This document shows, piece by piece, positions 27,341 to 37,046 of a stretch of 64,000 bases of DNA. The notes under the pieces were generated by a model that ran no database searches, had not been told where the DNA came from, and worked only from the letters and a program-made list of their open reading frames with translations. Each line of letters starts with the position of its first letter. Position 1 is the first letter of the stretch. The position numbers and the translations under genes were made by a program. Source of the stretch: Methylocapsa acidiphila B2 (lineage in GTDB: Bacteria > Pseudomonadota > Alphaproteobacteria > Rhizobiales > Beijerinckiaceae); the NCBI RefSeq assembly GCF_000427445.1, contig NZ_KE386496.1, forward strand, positions 1,426,001-1,490,000. Direction: 5' to 3'.

Positions 27341-27895
27341 TTAACATCCTATCGGCAAAAGAGACGGTTCAGTTTGCCGAAGCTCAAATGCATAACTCAA
27401 ACCGGACCTGCCACGCGGGTATCTAGCAAAGTCCGCGGTTTGAGTACAAGTCAAATGCGTCTCGACAATTCCCGCTTTTTACATAGTCGCTTTGTCCTTC
27501 GCTGAGGGCGGCATCAGATGCGAAGCGGGACAGCCTAAATTCTTTCTCGCCTCGGCCTGCAGCCATCGCACGAAATATTGCGGCGTTTCACTCTATGAAC
27601 AATAGCAGGAGCTTAGCCGATAAAGTTCCTGGTCCCGTGATTTTGCGTGATCAACGTGGCGCAGTCATGCCATCGGCGATCGACACCTTCCCATCTGTTA
27701 GGTGAAGGACGACGCCAACAGACCGAGGCGGCGAGATCTTGGTGATCTCGGCTTTGGCGCGCGCCACAGTAACCTGCGCCTTTTAGCCGCAGGGCAAGCA
27801 CCAAACATAAAACTTAGAGAAACCAGGCCCCGGCCAAGTTCAGCGCGGCCTCTGGTCACTGTATGATGTTCAGACTGTCTCAAACTTGGGAGTGC
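27341..27895. other. Intergenic stretch upstream of the fused flavoprotein
   Basis: About 550 bp with no supportable gene. It must contain the promoter of the flavoprotein gene, read leftwards; I see an AT-richer patch around 27420-27500 but no clear boxes. The right end abuts the inverted repeat of an IS5 remnant. Confidence 0.45.
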
Positions 27896-28600
27896 TAGAA
27901 GCCGATCCAAGAAGAAGGGATTCATGAGCAAAGCCTTGGCTTGATCGAGCGTCGAGCATGAGGCGGATCATCGCGAGATGGACGAAGGCGGCGAAGGTCG
28001 TATCGTAGCGTTCATAGTCGCGGGCGAGACGACGATTGCGGCTGATCGAGGCGAAGGTTCGCTCGCCGATCCAGCCCTTCGACAAGGCGACGAAGCGGTG
28101 GAGATCCGATCGCTTGACGATTTCGAGGCGCCGGGAGGCGGTGGCCGCAATGACCTTGGCCATTTTCGCTCCCCCGCATCCGCGAAAAACCTCTCGATGA
28201 AAGTAAAGCGCCTCCTCACGCGCAGCAATAAATCTCGGACGCCGTCGCGGTCTCGGATTTGGGCCGGCAAGACGCTCACGCCGAGTAGGAGGCCAAGCGT
28301 ATCGGCGAGGATGTGGCGCTTGCAGCGCGTGGCTTTCTTGCCCGCGACGAATCCTTGCTGACGAGTCGCAGCCCCCTTTTTGCGCCGCCTTGGCGCTCTG
28401 CAAGTCGATGATGATCGCGGCGCTGGGGTTCGCCTCTCTCCCGGCGGTCTCACGGACAGCGGCATAAATCGCCTCGAGAATCCGGTCGAGCGTTCCATCC
28501 GAGTCTCATAGCATGAAGTAGAAACGCGCGGTCCTCTTAGGGACAGGTCCTTCGGCGGCGCCTTCCATTTGCAGCCGTCGATTAGAACTCGCACCAGTTT
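27896..28600 (-). pseudogene. IS5-family transposase remnant, 5' truncated and frameshifted
   Basis: The left terminal repeat GAAGCCGATCCAAGAAGAA at 27896 is nearly identical to the one at 37050. Minus-strand translations give transposase pieces in different frames: [60 protein letters not shown] and RTFASISRNRRLARDYERYD. The N-terminal 60-80 residues ([20 protein letters not shown] region of the second copy) and the right repeat are missing. Non-functional. Confidence 0.8.
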
Positions 28601-28653
28601 CAGACTTGAGTATATTCACGCCCCGCGGCGCCGCCGAGACCAATGCGCGAAGA

Positions 28654-29037
28654 TCAGCGTGAAGCGTCGGTCGATCTGAACCTGTCGAGCCGCCCCTCTT
28701 TCAGCACGCAATCGGCCAGCGCGAAATATGCTCGGGCCGTTTCCCTGGGGATCCTCTCGACGCAGATGCGCCTAACCCCGTCCGACAAGGACAACCAGTT
28801 GATCGCGATCTTAGCGCGGGCGAGATTTTCCCGAGCGATGCATTCGCCCTTTGCTTCTTTCGAGATGAAAGCCATCGCGCAATTACGCGCGACGTCAAAC
28901 TCCGGAACGCCGTCGTGCGGCCGCGCCTCAGGCCCTATCGCACCAGTCACGTCGCAAGGGGAAAGGTTGGCGGCGGCGGCGACGCCGCCCGGCGAAAAAA
29001 TGGAAAAGACCAGGGCGAAGAGAGCCAAAAATTTCAT
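28654..29037 (-). CDS. Small secreted cysteine-containing protein, function unknown
   Basis: 127 residues with a clear signal peptide MKFLALFALVFSIFSPGGVA cut near AAA. The mature part has five cysteines (LSPCDVTG, RNCAMAF, GECIAREN, RICVERI, ADCVLKE), suggesting disulfides, and is otherwise helical. I do not recognise the family. No operon partner: the IS5 remnant lies downstream and the PA0069-family gene is divergent upstream. Confidence 0.6.
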   Translation of the reverse strand: MKFLALFALVFSIFSPGGVAAAANLSPCDVTGAIGPEARPHDGVPEFDVARNCAMAFISKEAKGECIARENLARAKIAINWLSLSDGVRRICVERIPRETARAYFALADCVLKEGRLDRFRSTDASR

Positions 29038-29480
29038 AGCGCGGACTTCTCGGCGGCAGCTTGGACGAGGGCATTAACGTATTGAATGCTTGAACTTGTC
29101 GAACGCTTGATGGCGCGTCGAACGCCCGGTCGCAGACTGCACTGAACAGCGACGCGCATTGGTCGACCGCAGGCGCGCGCCGATCCAAGACCAATCTGCC
29201 TCCGATAGAAACTCATCTGCTCAGGACGCGCTCCCATGAAAAGGCCATCACTACCCCCCGCGCCTTGCCCGAAGCTAACCAAAAGCCATCTCCCGCGCGT
29301 TCGTTCGCTGGGTCCGAGGGGCGACAGCCGGCCTCGGAAACATTTGAGCCGCCGGATCCTCGCCGCCGCACTTATCCACAGGAACATTTGACTTACATCC
29401 ATATATTCTGTTTTTGTTCTCTTTAACATCCCCTATTGTTCTCACGTTCGACGAACATTTGTTAGCTGATAAATGACAAA
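29038..29480. other. Gene-free divergent intergenic region
   Basis: About 440 bp between the divergent secreted-protein and PA0069-family genes. Open frames here are arginine-rich antisense-like readings with no motif. The segment 29395-29475 is AT-rich (TATATTCTGTTTTTGTTC and TTAGCTGATAAATGAC) and is the likely promoter for the gene starting at 29481. Confidence 0.45.
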
Positions 29481-30680
29481 ATGACCCAATCCATGTCGCG
29501 AATTCGAGAAGGCTCGCCGCCAAGTCGCCGAATCGGCGCGGGGGGGCGCCCCCCGGATGTCGGCCTGCTTTCTAATTCTGAAGCGGCGGCTTGTTTGAAT
29601 GAGCCCGAGACAAAGTCGCTCAACAGAGTGCGGCGCGGCCGCGCCGCACTGTCGAACGCCAGCGGGCGTTTCGAAGCCGAGGCGCGTTTTTCCGAAGATG
29701 ACGGCTGGGGCGGCGGGGTCCAGGTCGAGGCGACGCCGACGCATGTGACGCCGGAGCGCGCCAAATCGATCATCACCCGCAACGATTCACCTGATTTATC
29801 CTTCGATCGCTCGATCAATCCCTACCGGGGCTGCGAGCACGGATGCATTTATTGCTTCGCGCGGCCAACGCACGCCTATCTCGGGCTTTCGCCCGGCCAA
29901 GATTTCGAAACCCGGCTTTTCGCCAAGCGGAACGCGGCCGAGGTTCTCGAGCGGGAATTGGCGGCGCCCAATTATCGGCCTCGGACCATTGCGATCGGAA
30001 CCAACACGGATCCCTATCAGCCGATCGAGCGTAGGGAGCAAATTATGCGCAGCGTTCTGGGCGTTCTCTCGCGGGCTCAACACCCGGTCGCCATTGTCAC
30101 CAAATCCAATTTGATTCTTCGCGACCTCGACGTTCTCGCGCCCATGGCTCGAAAAGGCCTCGTAAAAGTCGCCCTCAGCGTCACGACCCTCGATCCAATC
30201 CTCGCCCGCAAGATGGAGCCACGGGCCAGCGCGCCGAAACTCCGGCTTGAGGCGATCAAGCTGCTTGCGGAGGCCGGCGTACCAACCGCGGTGATGGTCG
30301 CGCCGATCATACCTTCAGTGAATGACGCGGAAATCGAGGCAATCTTGACTCGCGCCCACGCCATGGGCGCCCGTGAAGCCGGATATGTCATGTTGCGTTT
30401 GCCGCATGAGCTGAAGGAGCTCTTCGCCGAATGGCTGCTCGCGCATTATCCGGACAAGATCAGGCGCGCCCTCGCTTTGGTGCGCTCGTCGCGCGGCGGC
30501 AAGCTTTATGACGCTGAGTTCGGGGAGCGGATGACCGGCTCCGGTCCCTACGCATGGATGATCGGACGCAGGTTCGAAACTGCAGTTAAACGGCTCGGCC
30601 TCGCGGGACGCCGGATGTCGCTGCGCTGCGATCTGTTCGTCGCCCCCGTTCGTCGCGGTGAACAATTGCGTTTACTGTAG
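29481..30680 (+). CDS. PA0069-family radical SAM protein
   Basis: 399 residues. The cysteine triad is in GCEHGCIYCFARPTHAYLGL, and SFDRSINPYRGCEHG upstream plus AIGTNTDPYQPIERR downstream are typical of the PA0069/Rv2578c family, related to spore photoproduct lyase-like radical SAM enzymes. The physiological reaction is not established. The first about 70 residues are poorly conserved in character and the true start could be an internal codon such as the region before EDDGWGGGVQ. Ends TAG. This is the last chromosomal gene before the tRNA-Leu fragment. Confidence 0.85.
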   Translation: MTQSMSRIREGSPPSRRIGAGGRPPDVGLLSNSEAAACLNEPETKSLNRVRRGRAALSNASGRFEAEARFSEDDGWGGGVQVEATPTHVTPERAKSIITRNDSPDLSFDRSINPYRGCEHGCIYCFARPTHAYLGLSPGQDFETRLFAKRNAAEVLERELAAPNYRPRTIAIGTNTDPYQPIERREQIMRSVLGVLSRAQHPVAIVTKSNLILRDLDVLAPMARKGLVKVALSVTTLDPILARKMEPRASAPKLRLEAIKLLAEAGVPTAVMVAPIIPSVNDAEIEAILTRAHAMGAREAGYVMLRLPHELKELFAEWLLAHYPDKIRRALALVRSSRGGKLYDAEFGERMTGSGPYAWMIGRRFETAVKRLGLAGRRMSLRCDLFVAPVRRGEQLRLL

Positions 30681-30932
30681 ATCGCAGCGAAATAGAGAGA
30701 GATTTAGACGGAGCGGCGGGCGGCCGCTCTGGTCTGCCGAAGCGCTGCCTGATGGTTGGCTGTCCCGTTCGCAGCTTTCTCAAGGGGCGCGAATGAGTCT
30801 CCAAAGCGCTTCGCGAGTTCGGATTCGGCTTGCGATGAAGCGGATCGGATTTTGCGGGGCCGATTTAGGCGGGGAAGCGGATTCGCCGCGAGCGATCCCC
30901 GCCAAGTTGGCCAAAAATTTGATTGATCAATG

Positions 30933-30987
30933 TGGTGCGGACGACGGGAATCGAACCCGTATGATCAAGGATCGAGGGATTTTAAGC
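30933..30987 (-). repeat. 3' half of tRNA-Leu(TAA): integration site (att) of the island
   Basis: Reading the minus strand from 30987: anticodon loop CTTAAAA (anticodon TAA), stem half TCCCT, long variable arm with GATC-CTT-GATC hairpin, T arm ACGGGTTCGATTCCCGT, acceptor half ending CGTCCGC and ACCA. The long variable arm and TAA anticodon identify tRNA-Leu. The 5' half is absent: the bases before the loop do not pair with TCCCT. A 3' half starting in the anticodon loop is the classic crossover segment duplicated by tyrosine integrases, and an intact integrase starts 178 bp to the right. Confidence 0.88.
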
Positions 30988-31164
30988 TGCGGCGACTGGG
31001 TTATTCTGTGTTTATCCGGTTGCGCGTTTTTCTACGACAAAGCCCTGAACAGGCTAGCTTTTTCTGTCAGGGCCTTTCACCCTTCCGTAGCCGGACCTGC
31101 GACGCAGCAGGATGTCTGGTGGCTCCTATGTGGCCCCTGGAATTTGGCATCGGACGGAGCGAAT

Positions 31165-32319
31165 ATGCCGACAATAAAGCTGACCAAGACCGCAGTCGAT
31201 AGCGCGACGCCGCTATTAAAGGACTGCGAATTGCGCGACACCTTGCTACCCGGCTTGCTGGTGAAAGTCACGCGCACCTGCCGCAAGGTTTTCATGGTGC
31301 AATATCGAACGAACGCCGGGGAGCGCCATAAGCCCGCCATCGGACGATTCGGGGAACTGACCGTCGAACAAGCCAGATCCATTGCGCGGGATTGGCTGGC
31401 GGACGTGCGCAAAGGCAAAGATCCCAGCGCCGAGAAATCTGCGGCCCGCACCGCGCCGACGATGCGGGAACTCTGCAACAAGTTCCTGGAGGACTATTCA
31501 AGACCGAAGAACAGCGTGAGCACAGCTAAAAGCAATCTGGGCTATATCAACCGCTATATCCTGCCGAGCATCGGATCGAAAAAGGTCCGGGAAGTCACAC
31601 GGGACGTCTCGGAATTGGTCACCCGCTTGAACAAGCACCCGGTGACGGAGAACCGTGTGCTTTCCTGCCTGCGCAAGATGTTCAACATGGCCGAGGTCTG
31701 GGGTTTTCGCGACGACGGCACGAACCCGTGCCGCCATATTTCCAAGTATCGCGAGACCGGGAAGACCCGGCTCATTACCGACGAAGAGATGATGCGCATC
31801 TTCGCTTATCTCGATCGCGCTGAAACGGAAGGCGTGGAGCATCCCTTCGTCACGCTTGCGGTGCGGCTCCAGTTCGCTTTCGCAGCCCGAATGTCCGAAA
31901 TCATTGGCCTGGAATGGGCTTGGGTGGATTTTGCAAACCGTCGCGTGGTTTGGCCCGATAGCAAGACGGGCGAAATTTCAAAACCGATGAGCGAAGAGAG
32001 CTTCGCCCTTCTCACCAATGCACCTCGGCTTGAAAATAGCCCCTACGTCATTCCGTCCATTTTCGATCCCCGTCGTCCCATGCCGCACCACACTTACGCT
32101 TTGGGCTGGCGGCGAATCCAAGAACGCGCAGGCGTCGCGCATATCGGCACTCACGGAATTCGCCATCGTTCTACGACAGACATCGCCAATTCGGGCATCC
32201 CGGTTAAGGTCGGCATGGCGCTCACGGCTCACAAGAGCGTCACCGTGTTTATGCGCTACGTCCATACGGAGGACGACCCGATAAGAGCGGCGGCCGAGGC
32301 AGTCGCCCAGCGGCGATAA
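31165..32319 (+). CDS. int: Tyrosine integrase of the tRNA-Leu island (DUF4102/P4-type)
   Basis: 384 residues, complete. The N-terminal DUF4102-like arm-binding part is KLTKTAVDSATPLLKDCELR and DTLLPGLLVKVTRTCRKVFM with IGRFGELTVEQARSIARDWL; a core-binding SAM-like domain covers about 95-195. The catalytic set is present: R242 (FAARMSEIIGLEW), H330 and R333 (IGTHGIRHRSTTDI), H356 (LTAHKS) and the nucleophile Y365 (VFMRYVHTED). It should catalyse integration at tRNA-Leu next door. ATG at 31165 follows CGGAG; the frame is open far upstream through the tRNA fragment, but that part is not protein-like. Ends TAA. Confidence 0.93.
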   Translation: MPTIKLTKTAVDSATPLLKDCELRDTLLPGLLVKVTRTCRKVFMVQYRTNAGERHKPAIGRFGELTVEQARSIARDWLADVRKGKDPSAEKSAARTAPTMRELCNKFLEDYSRPKNSVSTAKSNLGYINRYILPSIGSKKVREVTRDVSELVTRLNKHPVTENRVLSCLRKMFNMAEVWGFRDDGTNPCRHISKYRETGKTRLITDEEMMRIFAYLDRAETEGVEHPFVTLAVRLQFAFAARMSEIIGLEWAWVDFANRRVVWPDSKTGEISKPMSEESFALLTNAPRLENSPYVIPSIFDPRRPMPHHTYALGWRRIQERAGVAHIGTHGIRHRSTTDIANSGIPVKVGMALTAHKSVTVFMRYVHTEDDPIRAAAEAVAQRR

Positions 32320-32518
32320 ACCCTGATCGGTCGAGCAGCCGCCCTCGCGCCGGCAACCGCCACATCCGCCTTAGCCGGAAAACCGCTCGGCCTGGAGCTC
32401 GGTCAACACACGTCCCGGACAAAGCTTCGAAACTACCAGCCTTTGCGCCATCGCCGCGCAGAAAGCAGGGCCATCCCGTTGGGCGCCAAGCGCGCCAACA
32501 AAACCGGGGAGACGACCG

Positions 32519-32797
32519 ATGCATGAGAAATCTTATTCACGGCGGCACTGGCCGACGGCCGATATTCTCGAACGCGCGGAATTTGTGAAGGATGCAGGCG
32601 CGATCCGCTTTGTCGATACCGAAGCGGCCGCTCGCTACCTCGCGCTGACGCCCCACACCCTGGAATGCTATCGGTCCGTCGGCGGTGGTCCGATCTATTA
32701 TTAGTTCGGCAAATGGGTCCGCTATGCGGTCGAAGACCTCGACGCTTGGGCTGCCGCCTGCAGGCGCGTGACGACAACGACTTCCGCCGGTCCTTGA
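32519..32797 (+). pseudogene. AlpA-like helix-turn-helix excisionase, interrupted by an in-frame amber codon
   Basis: A single frame from ATG 32519 to TGA 32795 reads MHEKSYSRRHWPTADILERA, then IRFVDTEAAARYLALTPHTL, ECYRSVGGGPIYY, TAG at 32702, FGKWVRYAVEDLDAWAAACR. The winged HTH pattern GP-YYKFG--VRY--EDLDAW is that of AlpA/MerR-type excisionases, which accompany integrases. The TAG replaces the usual Lys (AAG to TAG is one change). Everything after it is intact in frame, so the mutation looks recent. If untranslatable, the island may have lost its excision partner. Confidence 0.75.
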
Positions 32798-33193
32798 TCG
32801 CTCGCCGTTGACCACACATGGCCCGAAGACGCTTGCAAGAATGGCTGGCCCGCGATCGACCGCCCCCGTCTGTCGAGGAATTCCGCCGACTCCCCCGCAG
32901 CACCCATGTGAGGGCGAGCCAGAAGGACACAAGGGCGGGGACCCCGCGGCATCGCCTCCAGAAGCTGCCGCGCCCTCTTGCGGGATCTTGGGGAGCGGTG
33001 ATCAGCTCTTCAAGATCAGCGGAAGCGGCTTGAACGGGTTTCGCAACGGGATCTGGAGCCACAGCGGATCAATATCTTCCTCGGATTTCCCCCCAATCCA
33101 GGCGGTCAGCCTTTGCTGAGCGGTCATCGCCAGATCCGCCTTAATCTACCGCGCTCGCAGGAGAGTTACGTTCGTCACGGCCGTGGCATATGC
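32798..33193. other. Unassigned stretch after the excisionase pseudogene
   Basis: About 395 bp. Two plus frames carry fragments (RRRLQEWLARDRPPPSVEEF at 32818 on; QLFKISGSGLNGFRNGIWSH near 33000) that look protein-like but lie in different frames and cannot be joined without shifts. Possibly a decayed replication or transfer gene of the island; I cannot name it. Confidence 0.35.
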
Positions 33194-34003
33194 TTATCGC
33201 CATGGACGTGGCTCAGGACGTTTAACGCCTGGAATATCAATATCATACCCAAGCTGATCCGCCGATCGAGCGAAACGATTTCTAGCCTCTTCCGGCGCGT
33301 CCATAAGGCGATGCAATAACAGGTCGTGTATGGGCCATCCCGGGCCGGCCAAAATCTTGACGGCAGGCTCGTAATATGCCGATGCGACCAGATCCTTGAA
33401 TTCCGTCACCGCCGCGTTGGCCAAATCCGGTGGAAGCTCGGAGAAGTGGCTGATGACTATATAGTTTCGGAGAACTGCGACCCAGCCTTCATGCGGGCCA
33501 ACAAGATAGGACATCCTCAAGTAGGCGAAATCTTGTTTGCCCCAGTTATCTGTCATGGTCTTCGCCCAAAAGAGTGCGAGCCAGAGGAATGGATCGGCAG
33601 GCGCCGCTGACAATGAGCGCTGAATGGACGCGGCCAATTGATCAATGACCGGGCCGGAGGGCTTAGCGCGTTTAACGCTAGTACCTTGTTCGGCAAGTCG
33701 AAGCCGAATAATCGCAGCACTTCTGAGAACCTCTGGACGGACCCAGACTCTTTCCGCGGAGTCCACGTCGGCGAGCAGGCTTTGTAAGGTCTCGCGTTTG
33801 AACGTTTCGCCTTCAAGAATATTGTCCGCCGCATGGTCCAGACGGGAGTCGCGCCAAAAGACCGGAAAAGTGTAAATGCCCCACCAAATCGAAAACACCC
33901 CGATAGAAATCAGAATGAAACGGCTCGAAGCTACATAAAGCCATTTTCTTGACCGGCCTGTAAGGCGACTAGCGTCGTTATTTGACATTTTTGTATTGGT
34001 CAT
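33194..34003 (-). CDS. Membrane-anchored hypothetical protein downstream of the BY-kinase
   Basis: About 269 residues. One N-terminal membrane segment (FILISIGVFSIWWGIYTFPV) is followed by a soluble, mostly helical part with paired-helix repeats (AASIQRSLSAAPADPFLWLA, AYLRMSYLVGPHEGWVAVLR), TPR-like in spacing. The start is uncertain: ATG at 34003 or 33988; both overlap the end of the wzc-like gene, indicating coupled translation. Such proteins are seen beside Wzc-type genes in exopolysaccharide loci, but the role is unknown. Confidence 0.7.
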   Translation of the reverse strand: MTNTKMSNNDASRLTGRSRKWLYVASSRFILISIGVFSIWWGIYTFPVFWRDSRLDHAADNILEGETFKRETLQSLLADVDSAERVWVRPEVLRSAAIIRLRLAEQGTSVKRAKPSGPVIDQLAASIQRSLSAAPADPFLWLALFWAKTMTDNWGKQDFAYLRMSYLVGPHEGWVAVLRNYIVISHFSELPPDLANAAVTEFKDLVASAYYEPAVKILAGPGWPIHDLLLHRLMDAPEEARNRFARSADQLGYDIDIPGVKRPEPRPWR

Positions 34004-36266
34004 ATTTCTTGTAGTAATAAGTAGTTCTATATCGCTCATAGCGTTGAAGCACGGACATGTCGGCTTTGTTCAGTACGACGCCAAGCAGCCGATCATAAAC
34101 CTCACGGGCGTTTGAAAGACTATGTTCGACCACATCGATTCTGGTACGGCCCCATTCAATGACATAGACGTAGGAGTCGATGAAACTTGTGGTCGTCCGC
34201 GTATCGACGACGGGCGCAAGAGGCGGGAAATCGACAATAACGTAATCATATGCGCCGCGGAGCTTGTCGAATAAGGAGTTGACGGCGAGCGAACCCAAAA
34301 CTTCATTTGGATGCAGCAGTTTCGTGGACTCTGGGCCGGCCGGCAGGAAAATCAGTCCAGTCGCGGGATCGGTCCATATTGCGTCATTGAGCGCTATTCG
34401 CCCTGCCGCAACCTCGACCAGCCCCGCGGCCGATTTCGGAGCAAGATGTCGAGAGATGGACGGATTGCGTAGATCGGCGTCAACAAGGATCACTCGCGAT
34501 CCGGCGTGCGCAATCATTGACGCGAAATTCGCTGCGATGGTGGACTTCCCCTCGTTCGGCAAGCTCGAGGTGAAGCCGATAACCCGATTCGCCGCGACGA
34601 TGCCGTTCAGATCGGCGATTACTTTCAGTGATCGCAGCAATTCCGTAAATTGCGAAAACGGCGCATCCACGACATGGCGCATCAGATTATCGGATAGCCC
34701 GATGCGTCTTTGCTTGGCGAGAGCTGCGGCGTCCACTTGCTCGTCAGGGACGGGAGGAGCGAACGGCTTTAAGATGGGCAGCATCGCAATGCAGTTAACG
34801 TGCAGTGTAGCCTCCACTTGGGCGCCGGTGCGGAACACACGATCAGAGGCCTCGCGCAGCGCCGCGACGCCGAAGGCGACCATCATGCCCCCGGCTCCAG
34901 TGACCGCGAGGACAAACAGGGTATTTGGATGGCTTCTGGTTGTTGGGGAGTCCGCTGGGCTAATCAGCCGCGCTTCGGAAATCGGAAAGGACTGCTCCTG
35001 AACCGCTTCCATATAGCGTTGCAAAAAATTCTCGTACATGGTCCGCGCGGTCTGAGCATTGCTCTCAAGCTCGCTCAATTGCACTTGCGCGTGGCCGGTA
35101 ATGCGGGAATCAGCGACCGCGCTTTCGAGGCTTTTCTGGATGGCGGCCTCTCGGGTCTGCGCTATTTCATATTCGCTCTCGTAGCTCTGCGCGATCTTCC
35201 CCATTTCATCGGCGATGCTGCGACGCAATTCCAACATCCGATTGCGCAAAGCGATCGTAGCCAAGTGAGCGCCGCCATATTTTTTCGACCAATCCGATTC
35301 TCGGCCGGCAGTCTCCAGATATTGCCCGCGCAGTTTAATGATCACTTCGCTTTTTAAAGCGTCGGCAAGGGAAGCATCCGGAATTTCCTGCGTCATCACT
35401 TGTCGGACGCGGTCGAGGCGAGCTTTTGACTCGGCGGTCGAGGCGTGGGCGAGGATAAGCTGGCTAGTGACTTCGCTCATCTGCTGCTCGTTCATCAGCC
35501 TTCCGCTGCTTTCGACGATATTGTTCGCTTGCTTGAATTCGACGAGAGCTTGTTTACTTTTCAGAGTGTCAGCGCGCAGGCTGGCGATGCGTTCCTGCAG
35601 CCACACGCTGGCCCGCCGCGTGGATTGATACTTGGCTTCCAATATGTCGACGATATAGGCGTCGGCAATTGCGTTAGCGATTTGAGCAGCCTTGCCGCGA
35701 TCAAGAGACCGAAATGAAATCTGCATCGCATAAGTGTTCGGAACGCGGGTGATCTTCCTACGGCTTTCGAAAGCGGCGAGGGCTCGGCGCTGGAGCTCGG
35801 ATTCGGATACCGCCGCGCCCGAGCCAAACGTGCTGGAAATCAGATTGAAGAACGCGCCGAGAAGGCCGGCGCCTGTGCCGACAAATTCCAGATCTTCTGT
35901 CAGCTTGAGATCTTTAATGACAGCTCGACTGACGTTCTCGGACATAAGAACCTCGACCTGCGTCGCCACCGCCACAGCGTCGATTGTCGTTTCGCCGATG
36001 ACTTGCTGTTGCTGAAAAGCCGGCACTTTGCGCGTGTCGATGACCATCCGAGCGACGGCCGTGTAGCTCGACGGCGTGGCCAATAGATACAATAGTCCAA
36101 GCGTTGTGGCGCAGGGAATGACAAGGAGGAAAATGGGAAGCTGCCGGCGGACGATGGCTGTGAAGGACTTGACGATGTTGGCCAGGCTTGACCCGTCGGG
36201 CAAATCTCGCTCATGATTAGAGGGCTTGTAATTAGATTGAGGCGAGCCCTGATAGGTTTTCAGCAT
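33978..36266 (-). CDS. Polysaccharide co-polymerase / BY-kinase (Wzc-like tyrosine autokinase)
   Basis: About 762 residues of a class 2a polysaccharide co-polymerase. A Wzz domain with a first membrane segment (LPIFLLVIPCATTLGLLYLL) is followed by a long periplasmic coiled coil, a second membrane segment (TLFVLAVTGAGGMMVAFGVA), then a cytoplasmic ATPase. Walker A SSLPNEGKSTIAANFASMIA and Walker A' VILVDADLRNPS are intact. The C-terminus carries the autophosphorylated tyrosine cluster YERYRTTYYYKKYDQYKNVK. It controls chain length and export with Wzx/Wzy. The frame is open to 36389, but that part overlaps the secreted protein gene at 36353; ATG 36266 is preferred, 36290 possible. Confidence 0.92.
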   Translation of the reverse strand: MLKTYQGSPQSNYKPSNHERDLPDGSSLANIVKSFTAIVRRQLPIFLLVIPCATTLGLLYLLATPSSYTAVARMVIDTRKVPAFQQQQVIGETTIDAVAVATQVEVLMSENVSRAVIKDLKLTEDLEFVGTGAGLLGAFFNLISSTFGSGAAVSESELQRRALAAFESRRKITRVPNTYAMQISFRSLDRGKAAQIANAIADAYIVDILEAKYQSTRRASVWLQERIASLRADTLKSKQALVEFKQANNIVESSGRLMNEQQMSEVTSQLILAHASTAESKARLDRVRQVMTQEIPDASLADALKSEVIIKLRGQYLETAGRESDWSKKYGGAHLATIALRNRMLELRRSIADEMGKIAQSYESEYEIAQTREAAIQKSLESAVADSRITGHAQVQLSELESNAQTARTMYENFLQRYMEAVQEQSFPISEARLISPADSPTTRSHPNTLFVLAVTGAGGMMVAFGVAALREASDRVFRTGAQVEATLHVNCIAMLPILKPFAPPVPDEQVDAAALAKQRRIGLSDNLMRHVVDAPFSQFTELLRSLKVIADLNGIVAANRVIGFTSSLPNEGKSTIAANFASMIAHAGSRVILVDADLRNPSISRHLAPKSAAGLVEVAAGRIALNDAIWTDPATGLIFLPAGPESTKLLHPNEVLGSLAVNSLFDKLRGAYDYVIVDFPPLAPVVDTRTTTSFIDSYVYVIEWGRTRIDVVEHSLSNAREVYDRLLGVVLNKADMSVLQRYERYRTTYYYKKYDQYKNVK

Positions 36267-36352
36267 ATGGGAAACCCGCCTCAAGAGCATCACCAAACAC
36301 CACATGAGGTGCGGAGAGTCACGCCAAAGCGCAACTGTTGGCTCCCTCCTGC

Positions 36353-36766
36353 CTAAAACGGGCTGACAGGACATTGCCCCTGCTGACATGCAGAAACGTT
36401 TGCCTGCAAAAGACTCAAGAACTTCTGATATTCTGCTGCTTGCGCGCTAAGTCCAGCCTGAGCATAAAGCTGACTAAGACGCCCAATATCACCCTCAAGG
36501 GCCATCAAGAACAACAGCTCAACGCGTTCGCCCTTTCGTCCAACCGACTGAAAGACATGCTCCAACTGCGGGTCAGCATCTACTTGCGCAACGCTTTCTC
36601 CGGCCCAAATATGACCCTCCAAGAGCCTCAAGAACTTCCGTTCAGCGCCTCCTTCAACGCCGCCGCTGCCGAAAATGGGCGCTGGCTGAGCATTCACGGG
36701 TGCAGCCGGATGAAAAGCCACGAGCGTCATCGCCAAAACGCTTCCGAGCAATATACGAGCGAACAT
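36353..36766 (-). CDS. Small secreted protein upstream of the wzc-like gene
   Basis: 137 residues. The signal peptide MFARILLGSVLAMTLVAFHP ends near APVNAQP. The mature part is charged and helical with leucine-rich segments (FLRLLEGHIWAGESVAQVDA, LLFLMALEGDIGRLSQLYAQ) and two cysteines near the end (ACQQGQCPVSPF). Family not recognised. It is first in line with the wzc-like gene on the same strand, so a role in export of the polysaccharide is plausible but unproven. An AT-rich stretch (36785-36825) upstream may hold the promoter. Confidence 0.65.
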   Translation of the reverse strand: MFARILLGSVLAMTLVAFHPAAPVNAQPAPIFGSGGVEGGAERKFLRLLEGHIWAGESVAQVDADPQLEHVFQSVGRKGERVELLFLMALEGDIGRLSQLYAQAGLSAQAAEYQKFLSLLQANVSACQQGQCPVSPF

Positions 36767-37046
36767 GATATGCCCTCCCCTTAAGTGAGAGATAAGAACA
36801 GTTCGTTAATTTATAATAGTACGCCAAAAGCTCTCCGGGGGCAAGCCAGCCCAACCGATTGCCAAAATTTGGACATATTGGTTTTTGCGCACGTCAGCAG
36901 CCTGACCTCAACCTCGGACAAAGGCTCCATGGCTGATCGCGAACTTCTGCGATCGTGAGTGGTCCCTGAGGCCCTCCGCCGTCTGATCGACAAGGAGGCG
37001 CGGACCGAGAGGAGCGCTCCGGAGCCAGTCAAGACAATCCGCTATC

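Noticed and set aside
30658-31164. N-terminal extension of the integrase frame back to 30658
   Set aside because: It reads through the tRNA-Leu fragment and is not protein-like; ATG 31165 with a ribosome site starts the known domain.
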